DNA of 62,612 nucleotides from JABIAG01 sp964561995 (GTDB taxonomy: Archaea > Nanobdellota > Nanobdellia > Woesearchaeales > JABIAG01). The notes beneath the pieces are model-generated. The model did no database searches. It saw only the letters and a list, made by a program, of their open reading frames with translations, and had not been told where the DNA came from. Numbering within the stretch: the first letter of the stretch is position 1; every line of letters begins with the position of its first letter. The stretch lies in the NCBI GenBank assembly GCA_964561995.1, contig CAZLQZ010000008.1, positions 1 to 62,612 on the forward strand, written 5' to 3'. This document shows positions 27,036 through 36,276 of this stretch, piece by piece. A program made the translations under genes and the position numbers.

Positions 27036-28760
27036 ATGAACAAAATAAATATATTAGATGATAATTTAATAACAAAGATTGCTGCAGGAGAAGTTATTGA
27101 AAGGCCTGCTTCAGTAGTTAAAGAACTAATTGAAAATTCATTAGATGCAGGTGCTGATGAAATTAAAATTGAAATAATTAATGCTGGTTTAAGAAAAATT
27201 AAAATTAGCGATAACGGTTCTGGAATGAATCCTGAGGATGCTTTATTATCTTTTAAAAGACACGCAACTTCTAAAATTAAAAGTTTGATGGATATTTTTC
27301 AAATTTCTTCATTAGGTTTTAGAGGAGAAGCATTAGCTTCAGTTGCAGAAATTTCTAATTTTAGTTTAACAACTAGTGAAGGAGAAGTTGGTGTTAATAT
27401 TATTGTTGAGGGAGGAAAGTTACTAAATAATAGTAAGGTAGGTAGTCCAAAAGGAACAATTATTGAAATTAAAGATTTATTTTTTAATGTTCCTGCAAGA
27501 AAGAAATATTTAAAATCTGAAACAACAGAACAACAAGAGATAACAAAAATAGTAACACAATATGCAATGATTAATCCTTCTGTAAGTTTTAGGTTGAGTA
27601 ATAATGGGCAAGAAGTATTAAATTCTCCAAAAACAGATTCATTATTAGATAATGTAGTTCATGTATATGGTTCAGACGTTGGTAAAGAATTATTTGGAAT
27701 AAATTTTGAACAAGATGGAATTAAAATTAGTGGTTTTATTTCTAAACCATCACTAACTAGAGGAACAAAAGCAGATCAAAGTTTGTATATTAATGGAAGA
27801 TATATTAAAAATAATGCAATTACTGATGCCGTTTATATGGGTTATCAAACATTTTTGTTTATTAATCGTCATCCGTTATTCGTTTTGAATTTAGAAATAG
27901 ATCCTAATGAAGTTGATGTTAATGTTCACCCAACTAAACGGGAAGTTAGATTAAAAAATGAAGATAAAGTTAAAGAAGTTGTTTATCAAGCAATAAAGCA
28001 AAAGTTAATGTCTTCAAATTTAATTGTTCAAACTACTGTTGAAAAAGAAACAGATCAACAACCAATAAAGAATTATTCTTTTTCTAAAGATTCCCAGCAA
28101 GTTTTAAAAGTTGAAGCACAAGAAAAATTAGTTGAAAATTCTGATTCTAAACCTACTATTGTTAATGGAGAAAAAAAAATAATTGGTCCTTTTAGAATTT
28201 TGGGACAGATAAATAAAACTTTTGTTGTGGCTGAAAGTCCACTAGGTTTAGCAATAATAGACCAGCATGCTGTTCATGAGAGAATTAATTATGAAAAATT
28301 TATGAAAGAATTAAAAGATAATTCAATTAAAACTCAAAAGTTAGTTACTTCTAAATCGATTGAATTAAATCCTGCTCAATATCAAATGGCTTTGCAGATA
28401 AAAGAAGAATTAAATAAATTAGGTTTTGAGTATTCTGATTTTGGTAATAATACAATTAAACTTTCTGCAATTCCTGAAATATTTGGCAGTTTGAAATCAA
28501 CTTCTTTTATTGATGTAATTAATGAATTAACTCAATCTAAAGCTACTCATTTAGATGATGAAATTAGAGAAAAAATAATAAGAAAAAGTTGTAGAGCTTC
28601 AATAAAAGCCGGTGAAGAATTATCAATTGTTCAACTTAATGTTTTACTCGATGAATTAAATAAAGTAGATAATCCTTATTCTTGTCCTCATGGTAGACCA
28701 ACAATTATTGAGTTGAGTGTAGCTGATTTGGAAAAGAAGTTTAAAAGAAGTGGGTGGTAA
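27036..28760 (+). CDS. mutL: DNA mismatch repair protein MutL
   Basis: 574 residues. The GHKL ATPase motifs are ELIENSLDAGADEI, DNGSGM, GFRGEALASVAEI and PTKREVR. The C-terminal domain carries the endonuclease motif DQHAVHERINYE, with RKSCRASIKAGEELS and CPHGRPTIIEL completing the metal site, so this MutL is of the nicking type used where there is no MutH. It is downstream of mutS and probably co-transcribed. Confidence 0.97.
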   Translation: MNKINILDDNLITKIAAGEVIERPASVVKELIENSLDAGADEIKIEIINAGLRKIKISDNGSGMNPEDALLSFKRHATSKIKSLMDIFQISSLGFRGEALASVAEISNFSLTTSEGEVGVNIIVEGGKLLNNSKVGSPKGTIIEIKDLFFNVPARKKYLKSETTEQQEITKIVTQYAMINPSVSFRLSNNGQEVLNSPKTDSLLDNVVHVYGSDVGKELFGINFEQDGIKISGFISKPSLTRGTKADQSLYINGRYIKNNAITDAVYMGYQTFLFINRHPLFVLNLEIDPNEVDVNVHPTKREVRLKNEDKVKEVVYQAIKQKLMSSNLIVQTTVEKETDQQPIKNYSFSKDSQQVLKVEAQEKLVENSDSKPTIVNGEKKIIGPFRILGQINKTFVVAESPLGLAIIDQHAVHERINYEKFMKELKDNSIKTQKLVTSKSIELNPAQYQMALQIKEELNKLGFEYSDFGNNTIKLSAIPEIFGSLKSTSFIDVINELTQSKATHLDDEIREKIIRKSCRASIKAGEELSIVQLNVLLDELNKVDNPYSCPHGRPTIIELSVADLEKKFKRSGW

Positions 28761-28794
28761 ACTTTATATTCTCTGAATTAATTCTTTTCTTACA

Positions 28795-29079
28795 ATGCAA
28801 CCAAATTTAGAGATGTCCTTGGAACAATTGACTACAGACCATATTGAGAATTTTATTAAATTATTTAGAGATTTTGGTTTTTTAACTTCTGCTGTAACTG
28901 TTCCTCCAATTGGTGATGTTATAAAATCTCTTGAACAAAAGCAAGAAATTAATCTTTTTGAAAGTAAAAGAACTTCTTTAAAATTATCTTATGAGGATTG
29001 CAGATTAAGTGTTGCAGCTATTGTTAATGGTAAAGAACACGAAGGCTATAATGCAGTTATTAGAAATAGTTATTGTTAA
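28795..29079 (+). CDS. Small hypothetical protein
   Basis: 94 residues, starting 34 nt after mutL. An N-terminal helix (LEQLTTDHIENFIKLFRDF), a central helix with Gln/Glu, and a C-terminal strand pair (LKLSYEDCRLSVAAIVNGKE) suggest a small alpha/beta fold. Two cysteines, one at the extreme C-terminus. No family is recognised. It could be co-transcribed with mutSL, though nothing in the sequence links it to repair. Confidence 0.6.
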   Translation: MQPNLEMSLEQLTTDHIENFIKLFRDFGFLTSAVTVPPIGDVIKSLEQKQEINLFESKRTSLKLSYEDCRLSVAAIVNGKEHEGYNAVIRNSYC

Positions 29080-29091
29080 TTTTATTTAATG

Positions 29092-30012
29092 TTAATTTCT
29101 CTTAAAACCTTTTTTTTTCAATATTGAATAACCTGCGCCAGTTAAAGCAATAAAAGGGTCTGTAATTACTTCTACTGGTACACTTTTTAAATAATCTTTA
29201 TGAAAACCATTTTCAAATTCTTTTCTAAAATTTTTATTAAACATTTCTAAATGTCCTTGTGCAATTCCGCCAATAATGTAAATTTTTGTGGGTAGTACTT
29301 CTAAAGCAAAGTTTCTGCAACATCTTGCAAGATATTTGCCAAATTCTTCAAATACTTTTTTATTTTTAATTTCTTCAGTTTTTAGTTTTTTTCCTGTTAT
29401 AAATTCATTAATAAGTCTTAATCCTCTACCTGATAGAACATTTTCCCATGTCACTTGTTTTATTTTTTCTTTCTTTTTAATAAATTCAATAAATTTTTCT
29501 TCTTCTTTTTTATAAACTAATTCAGAATGTCCTCCTTCAGAAGGTAATGGTTTGTCAATAACAATTATTCCTTTTCCTAGTCCAGTTCCAGGACCAATAA
29601 TTGCTTTAATTTCATTAGTTTGATCAATTGTATTAATTCCATAGGCTGCAGCTTCAAAATCATTTAGTAAAATGATATTTCCTAACATAGTTTTAGCAAA
29701 AATTTCATCTACATTTAATTCAAATTTGCCATTTGTTAGTTTGACTTTTTTCCCTTGAACCTTTCCAGCAATTCCTACTGCAAAATCGCAAATTTCAATT
29801 CCGTACATATCATATGCACGTTTAAGAACTTCGTTTATTTTTTCATAATAATCAATTTGTTTAGTTTTAAAAACAAAATGAAATAATAATTTGATCTCAT
29901 TTTCTTTAATTCCAACAATTCCAAATCTAGAATTTGTTCCACCAATATCTGAAACTAATGCAAATTTTTTGTACTGTTTTCTATTAACTGTTAATGTTTG
30001 TTGAACATCCAT
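29092..30012 (-). CDS. glk: Glucokinase (bacterial Glk type)
   Basis: 306 residues of the bacterial glucokinase family. Motifs in order: phosphate-binding VSDIGGTNSRFGIVG, catalytic-aspartate segment ILLNDFEAAAYGI, IIGPGTGLGKGI, and the glucose-contacting PSEGGHSE. It would phosphorylate glucose with ATP and feed glycolysis. Archaea more often use ADP-dependent or ROK glucokinases, so this gene may have come from Bacteria. It heads away from the mutSL cluster. Confidence 0.9.
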   Translation of the reverse strand: MDVQQTLTVNRKQYKKFALVSDIGGTNSRFGIVGIKENEIKLLFHFVFKTKQIDYYEKINEVLKRAYDMYGIEICDFAVGIAGKVQGKKVKLTNGKFELNVDEIFAKTMLGNIILLNDFEAAAYGINTIDQTNEIKAIIGPGTGLGKGIIVIDKPLPSEGGHSELVYKKEEEKFIEFIKKKEKIKQVTWENVLSGRGLRLINEFITGKKLKTEEIKNKKVFEEFGKYLARCCRNFALEVLPTKIYIIGGIAQGHLEMFNKNFRKEFENGFHKDYLKSVPVEVITDPFIALTGAGYSILKKKGFKRN

Positions 30013-30055
30013 GCTTTAACCTTTACTTTCTCATATATATTCTTTTCTATATTGT

Positions 30056-30334
30056 CTATTTTTCTTTTTTAACAATATCTTTTGCATTAATGAACTTTTT
30101 AATTTGTTTTTCAAATTCATTATCGTTGTTTTTCAACCATGCAATTAACATTGCAGCATGTTCTTTTTCTTCGTTCATATTGTGTAATAAAATTTTTTTT
30201 AATTCTATATTGTTACATGCATCTGCTCTTTGTTGATACCAATCGACAGCTTCTAATTCTTCAGTTATAGAATCAATTGCTCTTTTTAGATCTAAAGTTT
30301 TTTTTGATAATTTACTTCTTTCTTCTTGAAACAT
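30056..30334 (-). CDS. Encapsulated-ferritin-like protein (EncFtn family)
   Basis: 92 residues. It carries the near-invariant EncFtn core: LDLKRAIDSITEELEAVDWYQ, QRADAC, then LLHNMNEEKEHAAMLIAWL. The metal ligands are the Glu in EELEAVDWY and the Glu and His of EEKEH. EncFtn subunits form annular decamers with ferroxidase sites between pairs and are normally packed inside an encapsulin shell, which stores the iron. No encapsulin gene is in the window, and the C-terminus (FINAKDIVKKEK) has no obvious cargo-loading peptide. An AGAGGTG ribosome site precedes the ATG. Confidence 0.85.
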   Translation of the reverse strand: MFQEERSKLSKKTLDLKRAIDSITEELEAVDWYQQRADACNNIELKKILLHNMNEEKEHAAMLIAWLKNNDNEFEKQIKKFINAKDIVKKEK

Positions 30335-30378
30335 TGTGACACCTCTTTTGTGTTATAGAATAATTACTAAATTACTAT

Positions 30379-31011
30379 TTAAATATATTGTTTTTGCTCT
30401 TTAGAAGGGGGAATCTCTCCAAAATCGCAGGATTTACAAGTGGAGTCAAGATTAACCCATTCACCATTTTTGTATCTTGCTAAGGCTTCAGGTAAATAAA
30501 CTTGAATATAAACATGTCTTGGAATAAAAACAAATCTTGTTTGAAATCCCACATTTCTTAGTAATGAAGCAAGTAAAATTGCATGATCATCACAGTCACC
30601 TGATTCTACTTCTAGTGTGTATGCTGGTTCTTTTATAAATTCAAATTTTAATGGGTCATTAACATAATTTACATTATCTCTTACAAAATAATATAGTGCT
30701 TTAGCGTTACAAACTTTGTTGTTTTGGCATGTTTTAGATAGTATTTTATCTGCAACTTTTTTAACTTCTCCGTCTGTAATAACATAATTATAATAATCGG
30801 CTAGTTGATTAATTGAAAAGTTTGTTTGAGAACTAGTTCCATTAAAAACTTCATTAATTTCTGGAATGTTGGTTGGATTTGGGTCTACTTTTATTGTATA
30901 TGCTGGCACTACTGTTAAAATCAGTATCATAAGTAGAAATAAACCAATAATCCACTTTATAGGACCTCTGTACCATCTATCTTCTTCTAATTCATCAACA
31001 ATATCATCCAT
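30379..31011 (-). CDS. Membrane-anchored transglutaminase-like protein
   Basis: 210 residues: one membrane helix near the N-terminus (about 18-40) and a papain-like transglutaminase core outside or inside the membrane. The catalytic Cys is in EVESGDCDDHAILLASLLR, the His in FIPRHVYIQVYL and the Asp in WVNLDSTC. A CKSC pair follows. Archaeal members may act as proteases or cross-linking enzymes. A TATA-like box (minus-strand ATTTATTAA, about 26 nt upstream) supports the start. Confidence 0.85.
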   Translation of the reverse strand: MDDIVDELEEDRWYRGPIKWIIGLFLLMILILTVVPAYTIKVDPNPTNIPEINEVFNGTSSQTNFSINQLADYYNYVITDGEVKKVADKILSKTCQNNKVCNAKALYYFVRDNVNYVNDPLKFEFIKEPAYTLEVESGDCDDHAILLASLLRNVGFQTRFVFIPRHVYIQVYLPEALARYKNGEWVNLDSTCKSCDFGEIPPSKEQKQYI

Positions 31012-31056
31012 GTAATTTTAATCGTTTAATAGTTAATAAATCTTATGTTAAGAATC

Positions 31057-31068
31057 TTTTTAAAAATA
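31057..31068 (+). promoter_or_regulatory. TATA-like promoter
   Basis: TTTTTAAAAATA is centred 26 nt before the ATG at 31088. Confidence 0.55.
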
Positions 31069-31087
31069 ACTTGGTTTCTTTATAATA

Positions 31088-31792
31088 ATGGAACAAAATA
31101 ATGAATTTAATCGCTTTTCTTTATTAAAATGTATAGTTGTTGCAATTAGAGAAAAAAACGTTGTTGACTTAGAAAAGGCTATTGTAAATCATGAAAAAGA
31201 TGTAATCTTGAGTCAAGATACTGAATTGTTAAGGATTTACTCTTTGGCTTGTTTATATGTAAATGATGCAAATAGAGCATATGTTGCTTTGATGAATGTA
31301 AAAAATTCAGAAGAAGTTAGAGCTTTAATTGCATTTCAAGATAAAAATTATGCTAGTGTTGTTGGTAATTTTAAAGATGTAAAACCTAAAACATCTGCTG
31401 GTAAAATTGCTTTATCTGTTTCTATGTATGAAAGTGAAAGAACGGTTTTTGATTGTGAAAAAGTTTTAGATTCTATAATTGTAAATAATTCTACTGCCTG
31501 TACTATTGCTGGAATTATGAATTTTAATTCAAAGTTTTATGATGCTGCGGAAAATTATTTTTCTCAAGCTACATTATTAGCACCTAAGGATATGATAACT
31601 TGGAATAATTTAATGTCTGCTTATTATGTTAATGATAAGGTCGATTTAGCTTATAGATGTTTAAATTTAAGTTTAATGGTGAATGGAAATTCAGCTCCAG
31701 ATTTAATGGATAAAATGAAAAGAACTAAAATTAACTTTCCCAAATTGGAACTTTCAGGACAGTTTTATAATATTGCAAGTCAATTAATTTAA
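31088..31792 (+). CDS. TPR-like repeat protein
   Basis: 234 residues, all helical. Repeated helix pairs fit tetratricopeptide-like repeats, best seen in ACTIAGIMNFNSKFYDAAEN and MITWNNLMSAYYVNDKVDLA, with Ala/Leu/Tyr at the packing positions. Such scaffolds bind peptides or proteins. No enzymatic motif. Standing alone under its own promoter; partner unknown. Confidence 0.65.
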   Translation: MEQNNEFNRFSLLKCIVVAIREKNVVDLEKAIVNHEKDVILSQDTELLRIYSLACLYVNDANRAYVALMNVKNSEEVRALIAFQDKNYASVVGNFKDVKPKTSAGKIALSVSMYESERTVFDCEKVLDSIIVNNSTACTIAGIMNFNSKFYDAAENYFSQATLLAPKDMITWNNLMSAYYVNDKVDLAYRCLNLSLMVNGNSAPDLMDKMKRTKINFPKLELSGQFYNIASQLI

Positions 31793-31835
31793 AATTTCGA
31801 TGGATTTATATATTGATTTATTTTAATTATTTTAA

Positions 31836-32075
31836 ATGACATTTAAAGATGGATCTAATATTGATGCAAGGCAGGGTGGTAATAGTTTTGTTACTTCTTT
31901 TTTGAAGTTTTTTACTGTCAGTTCTGAAGATAAAGTAAATAATATTATTAATACAATTAAAAAGTTAAAAGTCGAATATTGCGCTTTACCGGATAATAAT
32001 ACTAAAAATAAAGAACGAGATAGAATTCATCAAGAAATTAAATATGAAATATCTAAATTAGAAAAAATAAATTAA
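31836..32075 (+). CDS. Small coiled-coil hypothetical protein
   Basis: 79 residues. The N-terminus is Gly/Asp-rich, and the C-terminal half is a Lys/Glu-rich helix (RDRIHQEIKYEISKLEKIN) likely to pair as a coiled coil. TTTATATAT about 27 nt upstream is a plausible promoter. It meets the convergent rpo11 stop with no gap. Function unknown. Confidence 0.55.
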   Translation: MTFKDGSNIDARQGGNSFVTSFLKFFTVSSEDKVNNIINTIKKLKVEYCALPDNNTKNKERDRIHQEIKYEISKLEKIN

Positions 32076-32342
32076 TTATTTAACTTTACTAGCTTCTTTT
32101 TTAAAAGTTTCAACTTCTTTTTTTAAGTTTTTAACAGCTTTTTTTATAGAAGCTTTAGCATCAGTTCCTTCAACTCTTATTTTTGGCACGCCAACTAGTG
32201 GATGGTCAATTTTATAAGTTGCTAATTCAACACTATTATCTTTAGTCAATTCATCTTTTAATAAGTTACAGAATCCGTGATTTACGCCTCTTACTTCAAA
32301 AACAACTAATCCTTTTTTATCTTCAACAAAGTTTATATTCAT
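32076..32342 (-). CDS. rpo11: RNA polymerase subunit Rpo11 (RpoL)
   Basis: 88 residues, the usual size of archaeal RpoL. The Rpb11/RpoL fold shows in the first strand (VVFEVRGVNHGFCNLLKDEL), the middle motif ATYKIDHPLVGVPKIRVEG and the long C-terminal helix. Rpo11 pairs with Rpo3 to start polymerase assembly. It lies 46 nt downstream of the aIF2 gamma gene on the same strand and is probably in the same transcription unit. Confidence 0.92.
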   Translation of the reverse strand: MNINFVEDKKGLVVFEVRGVNHGFCNLLKDELTKDNSVELATYKIDHPLVGVPKIRVEGTDAKASIKKAVKNLKKEVETFKKEASKVK

Positions 32343-32388
32343 TTTATCTTTAAAAACCTCAACCCCTTTAAAAAACTTACTGTTTTTA

Positions 32389-33597
32389 TTACTTTTTAAT
32401 TATACCATAACCTACTAATCTAAATCTATTTCCAACTTTTCTTGAAATAGTAACCCTTGAGCCTTCTTCAGCACATAATGGAATTTTTAATCTACATGTT
32501 GCAACTCCTTTTTTCAAATCAGTAACAACACCAACTGTTGCTGTTGCGTTAGCATTGAGCATTAAAACTTCTTTATCAGCTACTGGTTTAACTTCAGTTT
32601 CTTCTTTAGTACCAACAACTCTTTCAAGTAAATGTAATTCTAATTTTAATTCATCCCATATTGCGGGTAATTTGTCAGGTAGTCCAACTACTGTTCCAGA
32701 TAAGTTATCTGATTTAACAATTGAAGGATCTAGTGAAGTTAAAATTGCGATGCTTCCTCCAGGGAATGCTTCATCAATTGTATCTTTTCCACTCATTAAA
32801 CCAATAATTTTAGTTTTAAGTTGTCTTTTTTTCCCTTCGATATCTTTATCAGGAAGGATTTCAATTTCTTGTCCAACTTTTAATTTTCCTTGTTGTAATG
32901 CACCACCTAATACTCCGCCAATTAACTTTTCAGGTGGAATTCCTGGTTTGTTAATGTCAAAAGATCTTGCGATTAACATTAATGGGTCTTTTTTCAAATC
33001 TCGTTTTGGACTTGGAATAATTTCTTGAACTGTTTTTAATAATAAATCTATGTTAACTTTATGGAATGCTGAGATTGGAATTATGGGTGCATCTTTATAC
33101 ATTGTGTGTTGTAAATATTTTTTAATTTGATCATAATTTTCTTTTGCTTTTTCAGGAGAAACTAAATCAATTTTATTTTGAACAATTATAACATTTTTAA
33201 TTCCAATGATTTCTAATGCTGTTAAATGTTCTTTTGTTTGAGGTTGAGGGCATTCTTCATTTGCTGCAACTAAAACCATTGCTCCGTCCATAATCATTGC
33301 ACCAGACAACATTGTTGCCATTAGAGACTCGTGGCCAGGTGCATCAACTAAAGAAACATTTCTAATAAATTTGCTACCTACTTCTTTATATGAGTAAAAT
33401 TTTTCTTCTTTATTAAAAATGGAAATGTTTGCATATCCTAGTCTTATTGTAATTCCTCTTTTTAGTTCTTCAGAATGAGTATCTGTCCATTTACCACTTA
33501 ATGCTTGAGTTAAAGTAGTTTTACCGTGATCTACATGTCCTACTAAACCAATATTCACTTCAGGTTGAGTAGTTTCATCGGTATTTTTATTAGACAT
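32389..33597 (-). CDS. eif2g: Translation initiation factor aIF2 gamma subunit
   Basis: 402 residues. GTPase motifs are G1 GLVGHVDHGKTTL, the switch region RGITIRLGYANI, G3 VDAPGHESLMA and G4 VQNKIDLV. Two beta-barrel domains follow (about 205-400). aIF2 gamma is the core of the factor that brings initiator tRNA to the ribosome. The cysteines usual in the zinc knuckle of this subunit seem reduced: after RLGYANISIFNKEEKF the knuckle loop is short and lacks the C-x2-C pairs. GTPase residues look intact. Confidence 0.95.
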   Translation of the reverse strand: MSNKNTDETTQPEVNIGLVGHVDHGKTTLTQALSGKWTDTHSEELKRGITIRLGYANISIFNKEEKFYSYKEVGSKFIRNVSLVDAPGHESLMATMLSGAMIMDGAMVLVAANEECPQPQTKEHLTALEIIGIKNVIIVQNKIDLVSPEKAKENYDQIKKYLQHTMYKDAPIIPISAFHKVNIDLLLKTVQEIIPSPKRDLKKDPLMLIARSFDINKPGIPPEKLIGGVLGGALQQGKLKVGQEIEILPDKDIEGKKRQLKTKIIGLMSGKDTIDEAFPGGSIAILTSLDPSIVKSDNLSGTVVGLPDKLPAIWDELKLELHLLERVVGTKEETEVKPVADKEVLMLNANATATVGVVTDLKKGVATCRLKIPLCAEEGSRVTISRKVGNRFRLVGYGIIKK

Positions 33598-33674
33598 GAA
33601 TCAGAGAATAAAAGTTTCATTTATAAATGTATTGGTCATTGTAAAAATGTTTATAAAAAATAATTCACAGTAAC

Positions 33675-33683
33675 ATTTATATA
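33675..33683 (+). promoter_or_regulatory. TATA-like promoter of the ZIP gene
   Basis: ATTTATATA is centred 27 nt before the ATG at 33706. Confidence 0.6.
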
Positions 33684-33705
33684 CCATTTATTTAACAAAA
33701 TATCA

Positions 33706-34476
33706 ATGAATATTATTTATCCTTTAATTAGCGTTGTTATGGTTTCTTTAATTTCTGTGATATTTGCTTTACCTTTTTTATTAAAAAAAGAAATTTCAAA
33801 AAAAACATTATTATTTTTGTTAAGTGTTTCAGTTGGTGTCTTAATGAGTACAGTATTTATGGATTTTTTACCTGAAGCATATTCTCATGGTAATCCAATA
33901 TGGTTAACAATTTATATTATGCTTGGATTTGTTGTGATGTTTATTTTAGAAAATTTCATTCATCATAAACACTCAAAAGATTGTCAAAAAAATCATTGCG
34001 GTCATGGTCATGCTTATAATGTTGCACCTGTTAATTTAGTTGGTGACGGCATTCACAATTTCATTGATGGATTGGTTATTGCTGGAAGTTATGCTGTTAG
34101 TGTAACTTTAGGTATTGCTGCAACGATTTCTATAATTTTTCACGAAATTCCTCAAGAGATTGCAGATTTTGGTGTATTGTTATATTCTGGAATGTCAAAG
34201 AAAAAAGCATTAACATTTAATTTTTTATCTGCTCTTACTGCAATTATTGGAACTATTGTTGGATTGTTTCTGGTTGGAAAGATTCATGGTTTTATTGATT
34301 TTGTAATTCCTTTTGCTGCAGGAAATTTCATTTATATTGCGGCAGCCAATTTAGTTCCACAGTTACATAGAGAATGTAAATTTAAAGACGTTATATTGCA
34401 CGTTACAGCAATATTAATTGGAATTGCAATTGTTGTACTGGTTACTTTATATGCCCCCGAACATGTTCATGGATAA
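33706..34476 (+). CDS. ZIP-family divalent metal transporter
   Basis: 256 residues with about eight membrane helices. A His-rich cytosolic loop (IHHKHSKDCQKNHCGHGHA, near 86-104) precedes the two metal-binding helices: DGIHNFIDGLVIAGSY and IFHEIPQEIADFGVLL. These carry the H-N-x-x-D and H-E-x-P-x-E signatures of ZIP carriers for zinc, iron or manganese. The His/Cys-rich loop probably senses or buffers the metal. It is monocistronic. Confidence 0.92.
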   Translation: MNIIYPLISVVMVSLISVIFALPFLLKKEISKKTLLFLLSVSVGVLMSTVFMDFLPEAYSHGNPIWLTIYIMLGFVVMFILENFIHHKHSKDCQKNHCGHGHAYNVAPVNLVGDGIHNFIDGLVIAGSYAVSVTLGIAATISIIFHEIPQEIADFGVLLYSGMSKKKALTFNFLSALTAIIGTIVGLFLVGKIHGFIDFVIPFAAGNFIYIAAANLVPQLHRECKFKDVILHVTAILIGIAIVVLVTLYAPEHVHG

Positions 34477-34489
34477 TTCTGTAGAAACA

Positions 34490-34497
34490 TTTATATA
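34490..34497 (+). promoter_or_regulatory. TATA-like promoter of the SDR gene
   Basis: TTTATATA is centred about 26 nt before the ATG at 34519. Confidence 0.6.
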
Positions 34498-34518
34498 GTG
34501 GTTTTTTAACTTTATAGT

Positions 34519-35208
34519 ATGGTAAAAGTTGTTTTAATTACTGGCGGTAATACTGGCATAGGTAAAGCAACTGCTATTGAATTTGCAAATAAGGGTTATG
34601 ACGTTATAATAACTTATCTTATGGGAAGTTATGATTTTCTAGATAAAGAATATACTGCAATTAAAGCTGATATAACAAAACAAAAAGATATTGATAAAAT
34701 TGTTTCTATAATTAAGAAAAAGTATGGTAAATTAGATATTTTAGTTAATAATGCAGGAATATTAAAACATTCTAATATAAAAAATTTAACTGTTGAAGAT
34801 TGGAGAAAAACATTTGAAGTTAATTTGTTTGGAATGTTTAATGTAAGTAAAAATTGTTTGAGTGTTTTGAAAAAAGGATGTATTATTAATGTTGCTTCAA
34901 TAAGAGGAATAGAAGCTGCACCTCATGATATGGATTATAGTGCTTCAAAAGCTGGAGTTATTAATTTTACAAAAGCATTAGCTAAAGAACTTAGTCCAAA
35001 AATAAGAGTTAATTCGATTAGTCCTGGAATTACAAAAACTAATTTGGTTAGATATTATCAAAAAGTTAGCAAGAAAACTGCATCTAAAACATTATTAAAA
35101 AGAATGGCAGACCCAAAAGAAATTGCTCATGCAATTGTATTTTTGGCAGAAAACGAATACATTACTGGTCAGAATTTAATAGTCGATGGTGGATATTCTA
35201 TCAATTAA
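34519..35208 (+). CDS. Short-chain dehydrogenase/reductase (FabG-like)
   Basis: 229 residues of the classical SDR family. Cofactor motif ITGGNTGIGKATAIEF, structural motif ILVNNAGIL, catalytic Ser in IINVASIRG, and the Y-x-x-x-K pair in DYSASKAGV. The tail TGQNLIVDGGYSIN is typical. Closest in style to 3-oxoacyl-ACP reductases, but the substrate cannot be told from sequence. Monocistronic. Confidence 0.9.
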   Translation: MVKVVLITGGNTGIGKATAIEFANKGYDVIITYLMGSYDFLDKEYTAIKADITKQKDIDKIVSIIKKKYGKLDILVNNAGILKHSNIKNLTVEDWRKTFEVNLFGMFNVSKNCLSVLKKGCIINVASIRGIEAAPHDMDYSASKAGVINFTKALAKELSPKIRVNSISPGITKTNLVRYYQKVSKKTASKTLLKRMADPKEIAHAIVFLAENEYITGQNLIVDGGYSIN

Positions 35209-35247
35209 TCCATAATCTTTAAAATATAGTTTGTTCTACTCATTTTA

Positions 35248-36225
35248 ATGTATAAGAGATTATTGGCAGGGATGTTATTAACGGGAAGTGTCTGTGGTAG
35301 TGAGTTGACTAAACAGCATGCTCAAGATTATAAAACATTTGCAGAACCTGGTAAACCAATAGTTATTTCTCAAGGAATGACAAAAGATGGTAAAGAAGAA
35401 TATAAATCTACAATAAATCAAATTCATCCAAATTCTGATATTTTTTATGCTGTAGTATCGAGGGGAGTTAGTTATTTGCCATTAAAAGCTAATGTTGAAA
35501 GATTTAATCAATATGTTGATACTTTAGATGAAGTTATTGAAGATTTTTTTGATTCAGTAGGAATTGAGCCTAAACCTTATGAAATAATTAAATACGAACA
35601 AAGGATGGATATGAAGACTTGTAGTGATAAATTAATTTTTTATTGTGTAAGCAAAGTTGTTAATTCAATTTGGATTAAATATGCAATTTTAAAAAATAAT
35701 AAATTAGAACCTCACAAAATTGAATTTGCTGTTACTGATAAAAATGGTGGCTTGTTAGAACATGATATGCGTTTGCAGGGTGCAGGTCATAAATTAAAAG
35801 TTGTATCTTTAGTTAAACCGGCAATTATTCAATCTGGTTATTGTCATACTGGGAGTTTAAGTTCACCACTGGCTGAATTATTTCATTATACTCTTTTAGA
35901 AAGACGAAGAAACGCTTTAGAATTATATCTTAATGATTATGCTAATGAAAGGAATATAAGAACTCCTTCGCAATTAATTAAACCAGCAACAGACTTCGGG
36001 TTAGAGTTGTTAAATCAAGAAGAGGGTGTTGTTCATGCATTAATTGATAATTATTTGTTACAAAATGATCTTGATTTATCTTCTGATGAAATTGAAACTT
36101 ATTTTAATAGAAGTGGTTCGCAATATGGTTATGTCGATTTAACTAAAAAAGTTCTTAAAAGAAAAACTTCAAAAGAATTAATTCTTGATTATTTAAGTAC
36201 ATTTGATAAAAGTTTTTTAGAATAA
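35248..36225 (+). CDS. Exported hypothetical protein (lipoprotein-like N-terminus)
   Basis: 325 residues. The N-terminus MYKRLLAGMLLTGSVCGSE looks like a short signal sequence ending in a possible lipobox cysteine at residue 16. The mature part has no recognised domain; it is charged and mixed alpha/beta, with a few cysteines. A TATA-like TTTAAAATATA about 26 nt upstream supports the start. Function unknown; likely on the outer face of the membrane. Confidence 0.65.
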   Translation: MYKRLLAGMLLTGSVCGSELTKQHAQDYKTFAEPGKPIVISQGMTKDGKEEYKSTINQIHPNSDIFYAVVSRGVSYLPLKANVERFNQYVDTLDEVIEDFFDSVGIEPKPYEIIKYEQRMDMKTCSDKLIFYCVSKVVNSIWIKYAILKNNKLEPHKIEFAVTDKNGGLLEHDMRLQGAGHKLKVVSLVKPAIIQSGYCHTGSLSSPLAELFHYTLLERRRNALELYLNDYANERNIRTPSQLIKPATDFGLELLNQEEGVVHALIDNYLLQNDLDLSSDEIETYFNRSGSQYGYVDLTKKVLKRKTSKELILDYLSTFDKSFLE

Positions 36226-36276
36226 AATAAATGCTCAGAAGATAATCTTCTGGCACAATTAAAATTGAAATAAAAA

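Noticed and set aside
32555..33028. 157-codon plus-strand frame
   Set aside because: Antisense shadow of the aIF2 gamma gene, with Ser/Pro-rich composition typical of such shadows.
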